64,000 nucleotides of DNA. Source: Candidatus Methanomethylicaceae archaeon (lineage in GTDB: Archaea > Thermoproteota > Methanomethylicia > Methanomethylicales > Methanomethylicaceae). Below, piece after piece: positions 33,807 through 41,465 of this stretch. Both the position numbers and the translations under genes were made by a program. The number at the start of each line of letters is the position of its first letter. Within the stretch, counting starts at the first letter, position 1. Where the stretch lies: the NCBI GenBank assembly GCA_015660995.1, contig JACTUC010000004.1, positions 1 to 64,000 on the forward strand, given 5' to 3'. The notes beneath the pieces were generated by a model that searched no databases, was not told where the DNA came from, and saw only the letters and a program-made list of their open reading frames with translations.

Positions 33807-33830
33807 CCGAAGGCTTTAATACCCTTCTTC
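33793..33830. repeat. 10-bp inverted repeat across S11 stop and rpoD promoter
   Basis: GAAGAAGGGT (33793-33802) and ACCCTTCTTC (33821-33830) are perfect complements around an 18-nt spacer that contains the S11 stop and a GCTTTAATA TATA-like box. In RNA it would form a stem at the end of the S11 message. Confidence 0.6.
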
Positions 33831-33864
33831 AAGTTTCAATGACAACTTTTGGGGGTCAAATTTC

Positions 33865-34671
33865 ATGGACGTCAAGGTTCTCAGCAATTCTGACGGGCAG
33901 CTCAAGTTCGTTGCAAAGGACGCGGATCCTACTTTTATGAACGCCATCAGGCGGATCATAATGGCTGAAGTCGCTATACCTGCCATCGAAAAGGTTTACA
34001 TTGCTGAAAATACAAGCGTCCTCTACGATGATATTATCGCCCACAGACTGGGTCTGATCCCACTGAAGGGCGGAGAGATCTTAACTCTTACTGAGAAGTG
34101 CGATTGCGACAAGAAGGGCTGTCCCAAGTGCGAGTCAATACTCACGCTCGAGGTTGAGGCGGCTGAAGACAACTTCCTAGTTTACTCGGGCCGCATGAAG
34201 GCCGAGGGCTCTGTCTTCCCGGCCAACAACAACATCCCGATCGCCGAGATGAACGCTGGCCAGAAGCTGACTCTCGAAGCCCACGCGCGTCTCGGTCTCG
34301 GGAAGAACCACGCCAAGTGGCAGCCCGTTTCTGCTTGCGCAGTCAAGTATGAGCCGATAATCGAAATAGACTCAAAGAAGTGCGACCTATGTGGCGCTTG
34401 TATCGAGGAGTGCCCAAAGAAGATCCTTAAGGAGAAGGACAACGCAATCGTCGTTACTTCACTGTGGGACTGCACTCTCTGCAAGCTTTGTGAGGAGGCA
34501 TGCCCTCCAGCGGCCATCAAGATCTCCTACGACGACAGGAACTCAGTGCTAATTGTAGAGACAACGGGCTCCCTTACCAACGACGAGCTTGTCCTAGCAG
34601 CTTGCGACGTGATGCTTCAGAAATGCGAGGAATTGAAAAGTTCAATTAAAAGTCTGCCAGAGGCCTTCTAA
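33865..34671 (+). CDS. rpoD: RNA polymerase subunit D with two 4Fe-4S sites
   Basis: 268 residues, archaeal counterpart of bacterial alpha/eukaryotic Rpb3. N-terminal dimerisation part (TFMNAIRRIIMAEVAIPAIEKVYI) forms the D-L platform. The inserted domain at about residues 170-217 has CDLCGACIEECP and CTLCKLCEEACP: two complete ferredoxin-like Cys quartets, so both clusters could form. Many archaea have lost one or both. Between S11 and L18e as usual. Confidence 0.97.
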   Translation: MDVKVLSNSDGQLKFVAKDADPTFMNAIRRIIMAEVAIPAIEKVYIAENTSVLYDDIIAHRLGLIPLKGGEILTLTEKCDCDKKGCPKCESILTLEVEAAEDNFLVYSGRMKAEGSVFPANNNIPIAEMNAGQKLTLEAHARLGLGKNHAKWQPVSACAVKYEPIIEIDSKKCDLCGACIEECPKKILKEKDNAIVVTSLWDCTLCKLCEEACPPAAIKISYDDRNSVLIVETTGSLTNDELVLAACDVMLQKCEELKSSIKSLPEAF

Positions 34672-35037
34672 ATGGTCAAAAGAACACTGCCTACCAATCC
34701 AAGGACTAGACGACTGATAAAATTGCTGAGAAAGGCATCAAGATCGAACAACTCCGATATCTGGAGGAGCTTATCCGACTCTCTCTGTGCACCGGCAAGG
34801 CAGAGCGTATCAATAAATTTAGGAAAGATTGACAAACTTACCGAAGAGGGGGAGTTCGTTGCTGTGCCGGGGAAGGTCCTCGGGTTTGGCTCTCTCTCTA
34901 AGAAGGTCGATGTTGCGGCACTGTCTTTCAGCCAAGCCGCGAGGGAGAAGATCGTTCAATCAGGAGGAAGGGCGGTTCCGCTCGATGTCCTCGTGAACCT
35001 TAACCCGCGAGGCCGCGGAGTAAAGATATTGAGGTAA
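34672..35037 (+). CDS. rpl18e: Ribosomal protein eL18
   Basis: 121 residues. LPTNPRTRRLIKLLRKASRS at the start and VAVPGKVLGFGSLSKKVDVAALSFSQAAREKI in the middle identify L18e. ATG is the base after the rpoD stop codon, implying tight coupling. Confidence 0.96.
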   Translation: MVKRTLPTNPRTRRLIKLLRKASRSNNSDIWRSLSDSLCAPARQSVSINLGKIDKLTEEGEFVAVPGKVLGFGSLSKKVDVAALSFSQAAREKIVQSGGRAVPLDVLVNLNPRGRGVKILR

Positions 35038-35042
35038 TTGCG

Positions 35043-35480
35043 ATGTCTGAGACGTTATATATCGATGGAACAAGAATGCGGCTTGGGCGCCTATGTACAA
35101 GCGTCGCAAAGCAGCTGATCAACGGGAACAGCGTTGTAATAGTAAATGTCGAGAACATTGTAGTCTCTGGAAGCAGGGCATCCGTGATGAGCAAATACAA
35201 GAGATGGATGGGGCTGAGAACATTCAAGAACCCCGAGGAAGTAGGGCCTAAGCATCACCGCACGCCTGACCGGCTTACCCATTACGCAGTTAGGAATATG
35301 CTTCCGAAGTCCCCGACAGGCAAGGACGCCCTAAAGAGGCTCAAGGTCTACATCAGCGTTCCTGACGAGCTTAAATCAAAATCATTCCAGAAGATTGATG
35401 ATGCTGACGTCAAGTACCTCCGAGGCAAATACTTGAGCCTCGGCGAGGTATCCAAAAGCTTAGGGTGGGCAGGACAATGA
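35043..35480 (+). CDS. rpl13: Ribosomal protein uL13
   Basis: 145 residues, archaeal type without the bacterial N-terminal extension. IDGTRMRLGRLCTSVAKQLINGNSVVIVN and the C-terminal LRGKYLSLGEVSKSLGW are conserved. The stop overlaps the S9 start (ATGA). Confidence 0.97.
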   Translation: MSETLYIDGTRMRLGRLCTSVAKQLINGNSVVIVNVENIVVSGSRASVMSKYKRWMGLRTFKNPEEVGPKHHRTPDRLTHYAVRNMLPKSPTGKDALKRLKVYISVPDELKSKSFQKIDDADVKYLRGKYLSLGEVSKSLGWAGQ

Positions 35481-35881
35481 GTGGTAAGATAGTTGTTGCA
35501 ACAGGAAAGAGAAAGACCGCCGTCGCAAGGGCCGTTGGCTACGGCGGAAACGGTAAAGTTTTCGTAAATGACATTCCCGCCGAACTCATGACGCCAGAAG
35601 TGGTGAAGCTGAAGGTAATGGAACCCATTGCAATCGTCGGCACCGACGTTGCTGACAAGGTCGACATCCATATCAGAGTGCAGGGCGGTGGCATAATGGG
35701 CCAGGCTGAAGCTACAAGAGTCGTGATCTCGAATGTCCTCTCGGAATTCGGCGGAGAAGGGGCGCACAAGCGGCTCCTGGCGTACGACAGGAGGATGTTG
35801 GTAAGCGACGCTAGGCGCACCGAGCCCAAGAAGTTCGGTGGGCACAGCGCAAGGAGAAGGAAGCAAAAGTCCTACAGGTGA
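35477..35881 (+). CDS. rps9: Ribosomal protein uS9
   Basis: 134 residues from ATG 35477, preceded by GGGTGGG; an in-frame ATG at 35465 lies inside L13 before that site. [32 protein letters not shown] and the C-terminal [27 protein letters not shown] (tail that touches P-site tRNA) are clear. Confidence 0.97.
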   Translation: MSGKIVVATGKRKTAVARAVGYGGNGKVFVNDIPAELMTPEVVKLKVMEPIAIVGTDVADKVDIHIRVQGGGIMGQAEATRVVISNVLSEFGGEGAHKRLLAYDRRMLVSDARRTEPKKFGGHSARRRKQKSYR

Positions 35882-35885
35882 TATT

Positions 35886-36104
35886 ATGATAATCCCAGTA
35901 CGTTGTTTCACGTGCGGCAAGGTCATCGCAGACAAGTGGGATGAGTTCAAAAAAGAAGTGGCGAAGGGGGAGAACCCCTCCAAGGTCTTGGACTCGCTCG
36001 GGATCAAGAGATACTGTTGCAGAAGGATGTTCCTCTCCAACGTAGAGCTGATCGAGGAATCGCTCAAGTTCTACGTGCGTCCAAAGGAAGAGGGAAAAAC
36101 ATAA
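35886..36104 (+). CDS. rpoN: RNA polymerase subunit N
   Basis: 72 residues from ATG 35886. Zinc-binding CFTCGK (C7, C10) and RYCCRRM (C44, C45) match archaeal RpoN/eukaryotic Rpb10. Start chosen 4 bp after S9; an upstream in-frame ATG would overlap S9 by 44 bp. RpoK and enolase genes that often follow are missing here; S2 follows directly. Confidence 0.96.
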   Translation: MIIPVRCFTCGKVIADKWDEFKKEVAKGENPSKVLDSLGIKRYCCRRMFLSNVELIEESLKFYVRPKEEGKT

Positions 36105-36153
36105 AAGGTATTGTTAGGTTCAACAAAGTTACCATTTACAAGGTGGAAACTCG

Positions 36154-36807
36154 ATGGCTACGCTCGAAACTGCCGACCTTCTGATTCCGCTGGAGGTATA
36201 CCTAGCAGCAGGCATACACATCGGGACACATGTGAAGACCAATGACATGCGCCCTTTCATATATAGGGTCAGACCCGACGGTCTGTACGTCCTTGACGTA
36301 AGGAAGACGGACGAAAGGATCAGGACTGCATCGAAGTTCGTTGCCCGCTTCAAGAGTGAGAAGGTTTTCTCCTCCTCAGCAAGGCAGTACGGCTTCAAGC
36401 CCGTCGAGAAATTCTCCTCAATCATAGGTGGGAAGCCGCTCACAGGCAGATTCATACCTGGTACTTTCACTAACCCCAAGCTCCCCAACTTTGCCGAGCC
36501 CGAGTTGCTGATCGTCACCGATCCGCGCGCAGATTGGCAGGCCATAGTCGAGGCTGCTGAAGTAGGAATCCCGACGATTGGTTTCTGCGACACTGACAAC
36601 AGGTCTCAGCTCATCGATCTCGTGATACCGATCAACAACAAGGGTAGAAAATCTCTCGCTTTGGCTTACTGGCTGATGGCAAGGCAGGTCCTCAGGGAGA
36701 GGGGCGAACTAGCCCCGACGGCAGAGCTGCCGGCTTCTCTCGACGACTTCGAATCGAAGGTTCTGGTCGCTGAGGAGGAGTATGGAGGATATGATCTTGA
36801 GGGATAG
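36154..36807 (+). CDS. rps2: Ribosomal protein uS2
   Basis: 217 residues, archaeal/eukaryotic Sa/S2 type. AAGIHIGTHVKTNDMRPFIY, DVRKTDERIRTASKFVAR, GGKPLTGRFIPGTFTNP and LIVTDPRADWQAIVEA are diagnostic. ATG follows AAGGTGGAAAC. It overlaps the Memo gene. Confidence 0.97.
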   Translation: MATLETADLLIPLEVYLAAGIHIGTHVKTNDMRPFIYRVRPDGLYVLDVRKTDERIRTASKFVARFKSEKVFSSSARQYGFKPVEKFSSIIGGKPLTGRFIPGTFTNPKLPNFAEPELLIVTDPRADWQAIVEAAEVGIPTIGFCDTDNRSQLIDLVIPINNKGRKSLALAYWLMARQVLRERGELAPTAELPASLDDFESKVLVAEEEYGGYDLEG

Positions 36808-37642
36808 ATCCCCCTCCGTTGCAGGAACTTTCTACGAATCAACACCTTCCACCATTAAAGAAAGGCTGAACTGGTGCTTCCTTCACAAAGTCGGGCCGGG
36901 GAAGCTTCCCGAGAAGCCGATCTCAAGTAGCAGGACCATACTCGCTGCAATATCACCACATGCCGGATATGCCTATTCCGGACCTGTGGCAGCGCATGGC
37001 TACTACCAGCTTTCCACAGAGCCGCAGCCCGAGATTGTGGTGATCATTGGACCGAATCATACTGGGCTAGGCGCTGGCGTATCGGCATGGGACGGCGGGG
37101 ACTGGTCCACACCCCTAGGCAAGGTTCCAGTGGATCACGAGCTGGCGAAGGCGGTGTCCCAGAGCGGGATAGCAGAGCTGGACAGCGAGGCGCACCTCCA
37201 CGAGCACTCGATAGAAGTGCAGCTTCCATTCCTCCAGTATGTCTACACCGAAGGTTTCAAGATCCTCCCCATATGCATGATGCTCCAAGACTATGTGACT
37301 GCAAAAGAACTAGGAGGCGCACTAGCTAAAGCTCTCAATGGCAGATCAAGCCTGATCATCGCTAGCACTGACTTCTCCCATTATGAGCCTTATGCGATCG
37401 CTTACCGAAAAGACGCAAAAGTCTCAGATGCCATCATTGCCATGGACTCCTTTATGGTGGGCAAGATTGTCGAGAAGGAGGACGTCAGCATGTGCGGCCC
37501 GGGTCCTGTGATGACAGCGATAATTGCTTCCAAGGAACTCGGCGCACTGACTTGCACTAAGCTCTGCTACGCAACCTCTGGTGACACCTCAGGGCCGAAG
37601 AACGAGGTAGTAGGATACGGCTCCTTCATCATGAGGTCATGA
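36782..37642 (+). CDS. Memo-family protein (AmmeMemoRadiSam-type fold)
   Basis: 286 residues. The metal-site residues of the Memo/class III extradiol dioxygenase fold are present: ISPHAGYAYSGPVAAHGYY, IGPNHTG, LHEHSIEVQLPFLQY, STDFSHYEPY and CGPGPVM. The family's biochemical role in archaea is unsettled; it is always in this position, between S2 and the isoprenoid kinases. Start ATG 36782 overlaps S2 by 26 bp. Confidence 0.9.
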   Translation: MEDMILRDRSPSVAGTFYESTPSTIKERLNWCFLHKVGPGKLPEKPISSSRTILAAISPHAGYAYSGPVAAHGYYQLSTEPQPEIVVIIGPNHTGLGAGVSAWDGGDWSTPLGKVPVDHELAKAVSQSGIAELDSEAHLHEHSIEVQLPFLQYVYTEGFKILPICMMLQDYVTAKELGGALAKALNGRSSLIIASTDFSHYEPYAIAYRKDAKVSDAIIAMDSFMVGKIVEKEDVSMCGPGPVMTAIIASKELGALTCTKLCYATSGDTSGPKNEVVGYGSFIMRS

Positions 37643-37676
37643 GGGCATAAGGTTTATTCGATCAACAACCAGATAG

Positions 37677-38519
37677 ATGATCTGTATGGTGGATGTTCAA
37701 CTTGGGATACCATTCACGATCCCAATTTTCGGCGAGGCGTTCATAAGCCTCAACAACCCCGTGGCTTTCGCCACCTTGGATTTTTGCACGCAAGTCAGGG
37801 TAAAAAACGAGAGGGCTAATCATCTGGAGCTGGTATTGAAATCACCCGCCCTGACGCGCGTCTTGATAAATCTACTCAGAAAAGAAGGGCTCAGCGGCAA
37901 GTTCAGCATCGCCTCTCAGGTCATGGACCAGCGTGAGTCGGATTTCCTTGCAACGGCCGCCCTGCTCTACATTGTAGACCCCGACAGGATTGAACCAGAG
38001 GTCCCGACTATCATGAGCAAGTTGCAGGACAGGGACTTCATCACCTTTGCGAGGGCTCTGACGTCCCTTTCTGGGGGATTCGTTGTCTGCAGAAAAGGGG
38101 AGGGCTTGGTATCACTCGAAGGCAAGATGGACGCCTTTGTACACGTCAGGCTGAGCGGCAAGCACAGGGGAGTAAAGGAGGCTCTGGCGCGGTTCTCCAA
38201 GGCTTTCCCGGAGCTGATCGGTTCGTTCTGGCATCTTATGGGTCATTTGGTACTTGATGGCGGGTCGGCGATCAGGGAGGGGAATTCTGAAAAGATGGGC
38301 AAGCTCTTGACCCTCGAGTCGGATCTGCTGTACTCTTTGGGACTTGCAGATCTGAATGATCTCCGAAGGCTGTCGCAATTGAATCCAAACTATGGTGGAA
38401 AGATCATCTGCTCGGAGGCGATGAGTGGAGCAGTTATCCTGACGCCAAAGGAAACGCTTTCCCCGCCTCATTATAACAGGTTCAAATTCTCTGCGGATGG
38501 TGTAAAGGAAATTGGATAG
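37677..38519 (+). CDS. Degenerate GHMP-kinase-like protein at the mevalonate kinase position
   Basis: 280 residues. In other archaea the gene between Memo and IPK is mevalonate kinase. Here the first motif is only partly kept (IPIFGEAFISLNNPVAFATL, residues 15-34, compare PGKVILFGEH-VVYG), the glycine/serine ATP-binding loop (PxxxGLGSSA) is absent at the equivalent region (about 80-105, IASQVMDQRESDFLATAALLY), and the C-terminal motif is altered to GGKIICSEAMSGAVILTP. I infer a GHMP-fold protein that has probably lost ATP binding. Its frame is intact, and it overlaps ipk by 8 bp. Possible roles: pseudokinase, repurposed binding protein, or an unusual mevalonate enzyme. Confidence 0.6.
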   Translation: MICMVDVQLGIPFTIPIFGEAFISLNNPVAFATLDFCTQVRVKNERANHLELVLKSPALTRVLINLLRKEGLSGKFSIASQVMDQRESDFLATAALLYIVDPDRIEPEVPTIMSKLQDRDFITFARALTSLSGGFVVCRKGEGLVSLEGKMDAFVHVRLSGKHRGVKEALARFSKAFPELIGSFWHLMGHLVLDGGSAIREGNSEKMGKLLTLESDLLYSLGLADLNDLRRLSQLNPNYGGKIICSEAMSGAVILTPKETLSPPHYNRFKFSADGVKEIG

Positions 38520-39303
38520 AATCGATTACGTGATAAAACTGGGTGGCAGCGCTATCACCAACAAGGATACCCCGCTATCCCCCAACACTGAGGTCATTGA
38601 GAGCATTGCAAAAGAGCTGGCAAGTCTCCAATGCCGCAAAAGGATCGCTCTTGTGTATGGAGGAGGTTCATACGGGCACTTCATAGCTAGAAGGTACTTG
38701 GAAAACGGGAAAATCTCGAGTCCCCAGGGGATAGCTGAGACTAGGTCTGCCATGCTCTCCCTTACGAAGAAGCTCACTGATGTCTTTCTTTCACAAGGGA
38801 TACCTATCTTCTGCATCAACCCTTCGAGCTGTTTCATCCTTAAATATGGCGAGCCTGAACCGAAGGCTTTCTTTCTGAAGCTGATTTTGAAGGCTCTTGG
38901 GGCCGGTCTAGTTCCGGCGATTGGAGGCGACATCGTCCTCAACAAAGAATGCACTGCCCGGGTACTCTCTGGCGATACCATAGCCCGCATGCTGGCTACC
39001 GAGCTGAATGCCAAAGCTCTTCTCTTCGGGAGCGATGTTGACGGTATCCTCTACAATAATAAGGTCATCAAGGAGATCAGCAAGGAAGAAATGAAGCGGA
39101 TGCAAAGCAAAGTCAGCGGTCGCAACGGAGACGTGACCGGTGGCATGGCAGGAAAACTTAAGGAAGTTGACAAATACCTCTCGCAGGGAGGCGAACTTTC
39201 AGTGATATTCAATCTGACCAAGCTTGGGGTGCTTACAAAGATCCTCAAAGGGCAGGAAGTCGAAGCCACATATATTCGGTCGCACCATAAGGGAGTTGGA
39301 TGA
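38512..39303 (+). CDS. ipk: Isopentenyl phosphate kinase
   Basis: 263 residues, TTG start at 38512. Amino-acid-kinase fold: IKLGGSAITNKD, VYGGGSYGHFIARRYL with the substrate His, and AIGGDIVLNKE. It converts isopentenyl phosphate to IPP in the archaeal mevalonate pathway that uses decarboxylation before the second phosphorylation. The RNGDVTGGMAGKLKEV end is conserved. IDI gene follows 3 bp on. Confidence 0.93.
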   Translation: MDRIDYVIKLGGSAITNKDTPLSPNTEVIESIAKELASLQCRKRIALVYGGGSYGHFIARRYLENGKISSPQGIAETRSAMLSLTKKLTDVFLSQGIPIFCINPSSCFILKYGEPEPKAFFLKLILKALGAGLVPAIGGDIVLNKECTARVLSGDTIARMLATELNAKALLFGSDVDGILYNNKVIKEISKEEMKRMQSKVSGRNGDVTGGMAGKLKEVDKYLSQGGELSVIFNLTKLGVLTKILKGQEVEATYIRSHHKGVG

Positions 39304-39306
39304 AAA

Positions 39307-40407
39307 TTGACCTCAGAAAGGAAACTCGCTCACCTTGCAATATGCAGAGACAAAGACGTGACCTGCAAGTTCAAGCCAACCCATTTCAACGATGTTGAAC
39401 TCGTTCACGTGGCAATCCCCGAGATGGACCTTAGGGACGTTGATCTCTCTGTAAAAGCATTCGGGAAGACGCTCTCTGTACCGTTGCTGATATCTGCTAT
39501 GACCGGTGGCCATCCCGAGGCGAAGAAGATCAACGAGAACCTCGCCATAGCTGCAAAGGACTTAGGCATAGGCATGTGCGTGGGCAGCCAGAGAGCTGCT
39601 CTTGAGGACCCATCCCTCGAGGACACCTTCGCCATAGTCAGGGCAGTGTCAAAAGAAATCTTGGTAGTTGGTAACATCGGAGCGCCCCAGCTCCTCTTAC
39701 CCAAAGGCTCTGAACTTGCCAAGAGAGCTGTGAATATGATCGATGCAGATGCCCTCGCGTTGCACCTTAACCCGCTACAAGAGCTTGTGCAGCCAGGTGG
39801 CGATACCAACTACAAGGGGGTGCTCAAGGCAATACGCGAACTGTCGCGGTCATTGGGGGTGCCGGTAATAGTTAAGGAGACTGGATGCGGCATATCCAAA
39901 GAAGTCGCAAAGGAACTCGTTGATACCGGAGCATACGCCATCGACGTATCTGGAGCGGGCGGAACAAGCTGGGCAGCTGTCGAATATTATAACGCGATAA
40001 TGCAGGGCAACAACTTTAATGCCGACGTAGCAGAGTCCCTTTGGGACTGGGGTATTCCTACAGCAATGAGCATCTGCGAAGTAGTCTCCCTACCCACCCC
40101 GCCCCGCGCCATTATCGCCTCGGGCGGTATTAGTGATGGTCTGGATATGGCCAAAGCCATAGCCTTAGGGGCGGACCTAGTTGGCATCGCTCGCCCCCTC
40201 CTCGTTCCAGCTTTTGCTGGCCCAGAAGAGGTGAAGGCATTGCTTCAGAGGATGATATATGAACTTAAGGCCATCTCGATGCTCACGGGTTCTAAGAAAC
40301 TTGGCGACTTAAAGCGCGCCAAGTTTGTGATCAAGGGGGAGCTTCTCAACTGGGTTGTTCAGAGAGACATTGGGGTGAAGAACGACGCTCAAAGACGAAA
40401 TAAATGA
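39307..40407 (+). CDS. fni: Type 2 isopentenyl-diphosphate delta-isomerase
   Basis: 366 residues, TTG start at 39307. FMN-dependent TIM-barrel enzyme that interconverts IPP and DMAPP. LLISAMTGGHPEAKKINENLA, HLNPLQELVQPGGDTNYKG, VIVKETGCGISKEVAKEL, SGAGGTSWAAVE and the phosphate-site IASGGISDGLDMAKAIALGA are clear. Placed between IPK and the prenyl synthase. Confidence 0.95.
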   Translation: MTSERKLAHLAICRDKDVTCKFKPTHFNDVELVHVAIPEMDLRDVDLSVKAFGKTLSVPLLISAMTGGHPEAKKINENLAIAAKDLGIGMCVGSQRAALEDPSLEDTFAIVRAVSKEILVVGNIGAPQLLLPKGSELAKRAVNMIDADALALHLNPLQELVQPGGDTNYKGVLKAIRELSRSLGVPVIVKETGCGISKEVAKELVDTGAYAIDVSGAGGTSWAAVEYYNAIMQGNNFNADVAESLWDWGIPTAMSICEVVSLPTPPRAIIASGGISDGLDMAKAIALGADLVGIARPLLVPAFAGPEEVKALLQRMIYELKAISMLTGSKKLGDLKRAKFVIKGELLNWVVQRDIGVKNDAQRRNK

Positions 40408-40444
40408 GATCGCCCAGCTCGTCGGCGAGAACATCAGAACCACC

Positions 40445-41353
40445 TTGAAGGGTAATGGTAGCCCGCTCTATAAAGCGGCCGCGCACCTGCCAATTCAGGG
40501 TGGCAAGAGGATGCGCCCCTTTCTGGTTATCAAGGCATGCCAAGCAGTCGGTGGGAAAGTTGAGGACGCGGTTCCAGCTGCCAGTGCGATAGAGCTTCTA
40601 CACAGCTTCACGCTTATCCACGACGACATAATGGACAACGATCTCCTCAGGAGGGGGGTTCCAACTGTTCATACCCTTTGGGGGGTGCCAATGGCAATTC
40701 TAGCGGGCGATCTCCTCTTCGCAGAGTCCCTCCATGTGCTGTTATCAGGCAATGGCTATCCAGAGCGGCTTAGGAGATCCGCCGAAATCCTAACAAGATC
40801 CACAATAGTGCTCTCTGAAGGTCAGTACATGGACATGTCCTTCGAATTCAGGGCCGACGTCTCGGAGGAAGAGTACCTCGATATGGTTTATAGAAAGACG
40901 GGCGCCCTATTCCAGGCAGCTGGCGAGATGGGCGGTATCATGGGTGGGGGAGATGAGCGCTCCGTAGAGCTTCTGGGCACATACGGCAGAAACATGGGGA
41001 TCGGCTTCCAAATATTCGACGATTATTTGGGCATGACATCATCTGAGAATATCTTGGGCAAGTCCGTCGGCAATGACATCAGGGAAGGCAAGAAAACTCT
41101 GATAGTCATAAGGGCGATGCAGACACCCGCGAGGGACCATCTTTTAGATATTCTGGGCAAGAGGGATGCCCCCGACTTAGAGATTGCATCCCTGCTCGAA
41201 TTGATGAAGGAGCATGGCGTGCTAGACTATGTTTTCAGCAAAGCCAAGAATTATGTTGACAAAGCCCGAACCGCAATTGCAGAGCTCCCGCAGTCTCCTA
41301 CGAGAGCGACCCTCTTGGAATTAGCGGATTACGCAATCTCCAGAGAGAAATAA
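40445..41353 (+). CDS. idsA: Geranylgeranyl/farnesyl diphosphate synthase
   Basis: 302 residues from TTG 40445. First aspartate-rich motif TLIHDDIMDNDLLRRGVPTVH, second FQIFDDYLGM, plus GGKRMRPFLVIKACQAVGG. Builds the C15/C20 chains for ether lipids. The same frame stays open back to about 40379, and the extra residues (LKDEINEIAQLVGENIRTTLK) resemble the family's normal first helix, but there is no ATG, GTG or TTG there. So the TTG start is probably too short, and the true start is non-standard or hidden by a sequence error. Confidence 0.92.
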   Translation: MKGNGSPLYKAAAHLPIQGGKRMRPFLVIKACQAVGGKVEDAVPAASAIELLHSFTLIHDDIMDNDLLRRGVPTVHTLWGVPMAILAGDLLFAESLHVLLSGNGYPERLRRSAEILTRSTIVLSEGQYMDMSFEFRADVSEEEYLDMVYRKTGALFQAAGEMGGIMGGGDERSVELLGTYGRNMGIGFQIFDDYLGMTSSENILGKSVGNDIREGKKTLIVIRAMQTPARDHLLDILGKRDAPDLEIASLLELMKEHGVLDYVFSKAKNYVDKARTAIAELPQSPTRATLLELADYAISREK

Positions 41354-41465
41354 TATTTCCTCACTTTTTCGAAGACCCTCTTTCCCGACGGGATCAATAA
41401 TCATAAGAACCAGAATTATGATACTCTCACCAGTCCTGCTAATCTCTTTCAATGAGGTGTAGCTT

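Noticed and set aside
37677-38519. Calling this gene functional mevalonate kinase from its position
   Set aside because: The ATP-binding loop motif is not present; position alone does not justify the name.
41400-41422. Inverted repeat ATCATAA/TTATGAT before gltX as an operator
   Set aside because: Seven-base arms in an AT-rich gap are expected by chance; no second site or regulator nearby.
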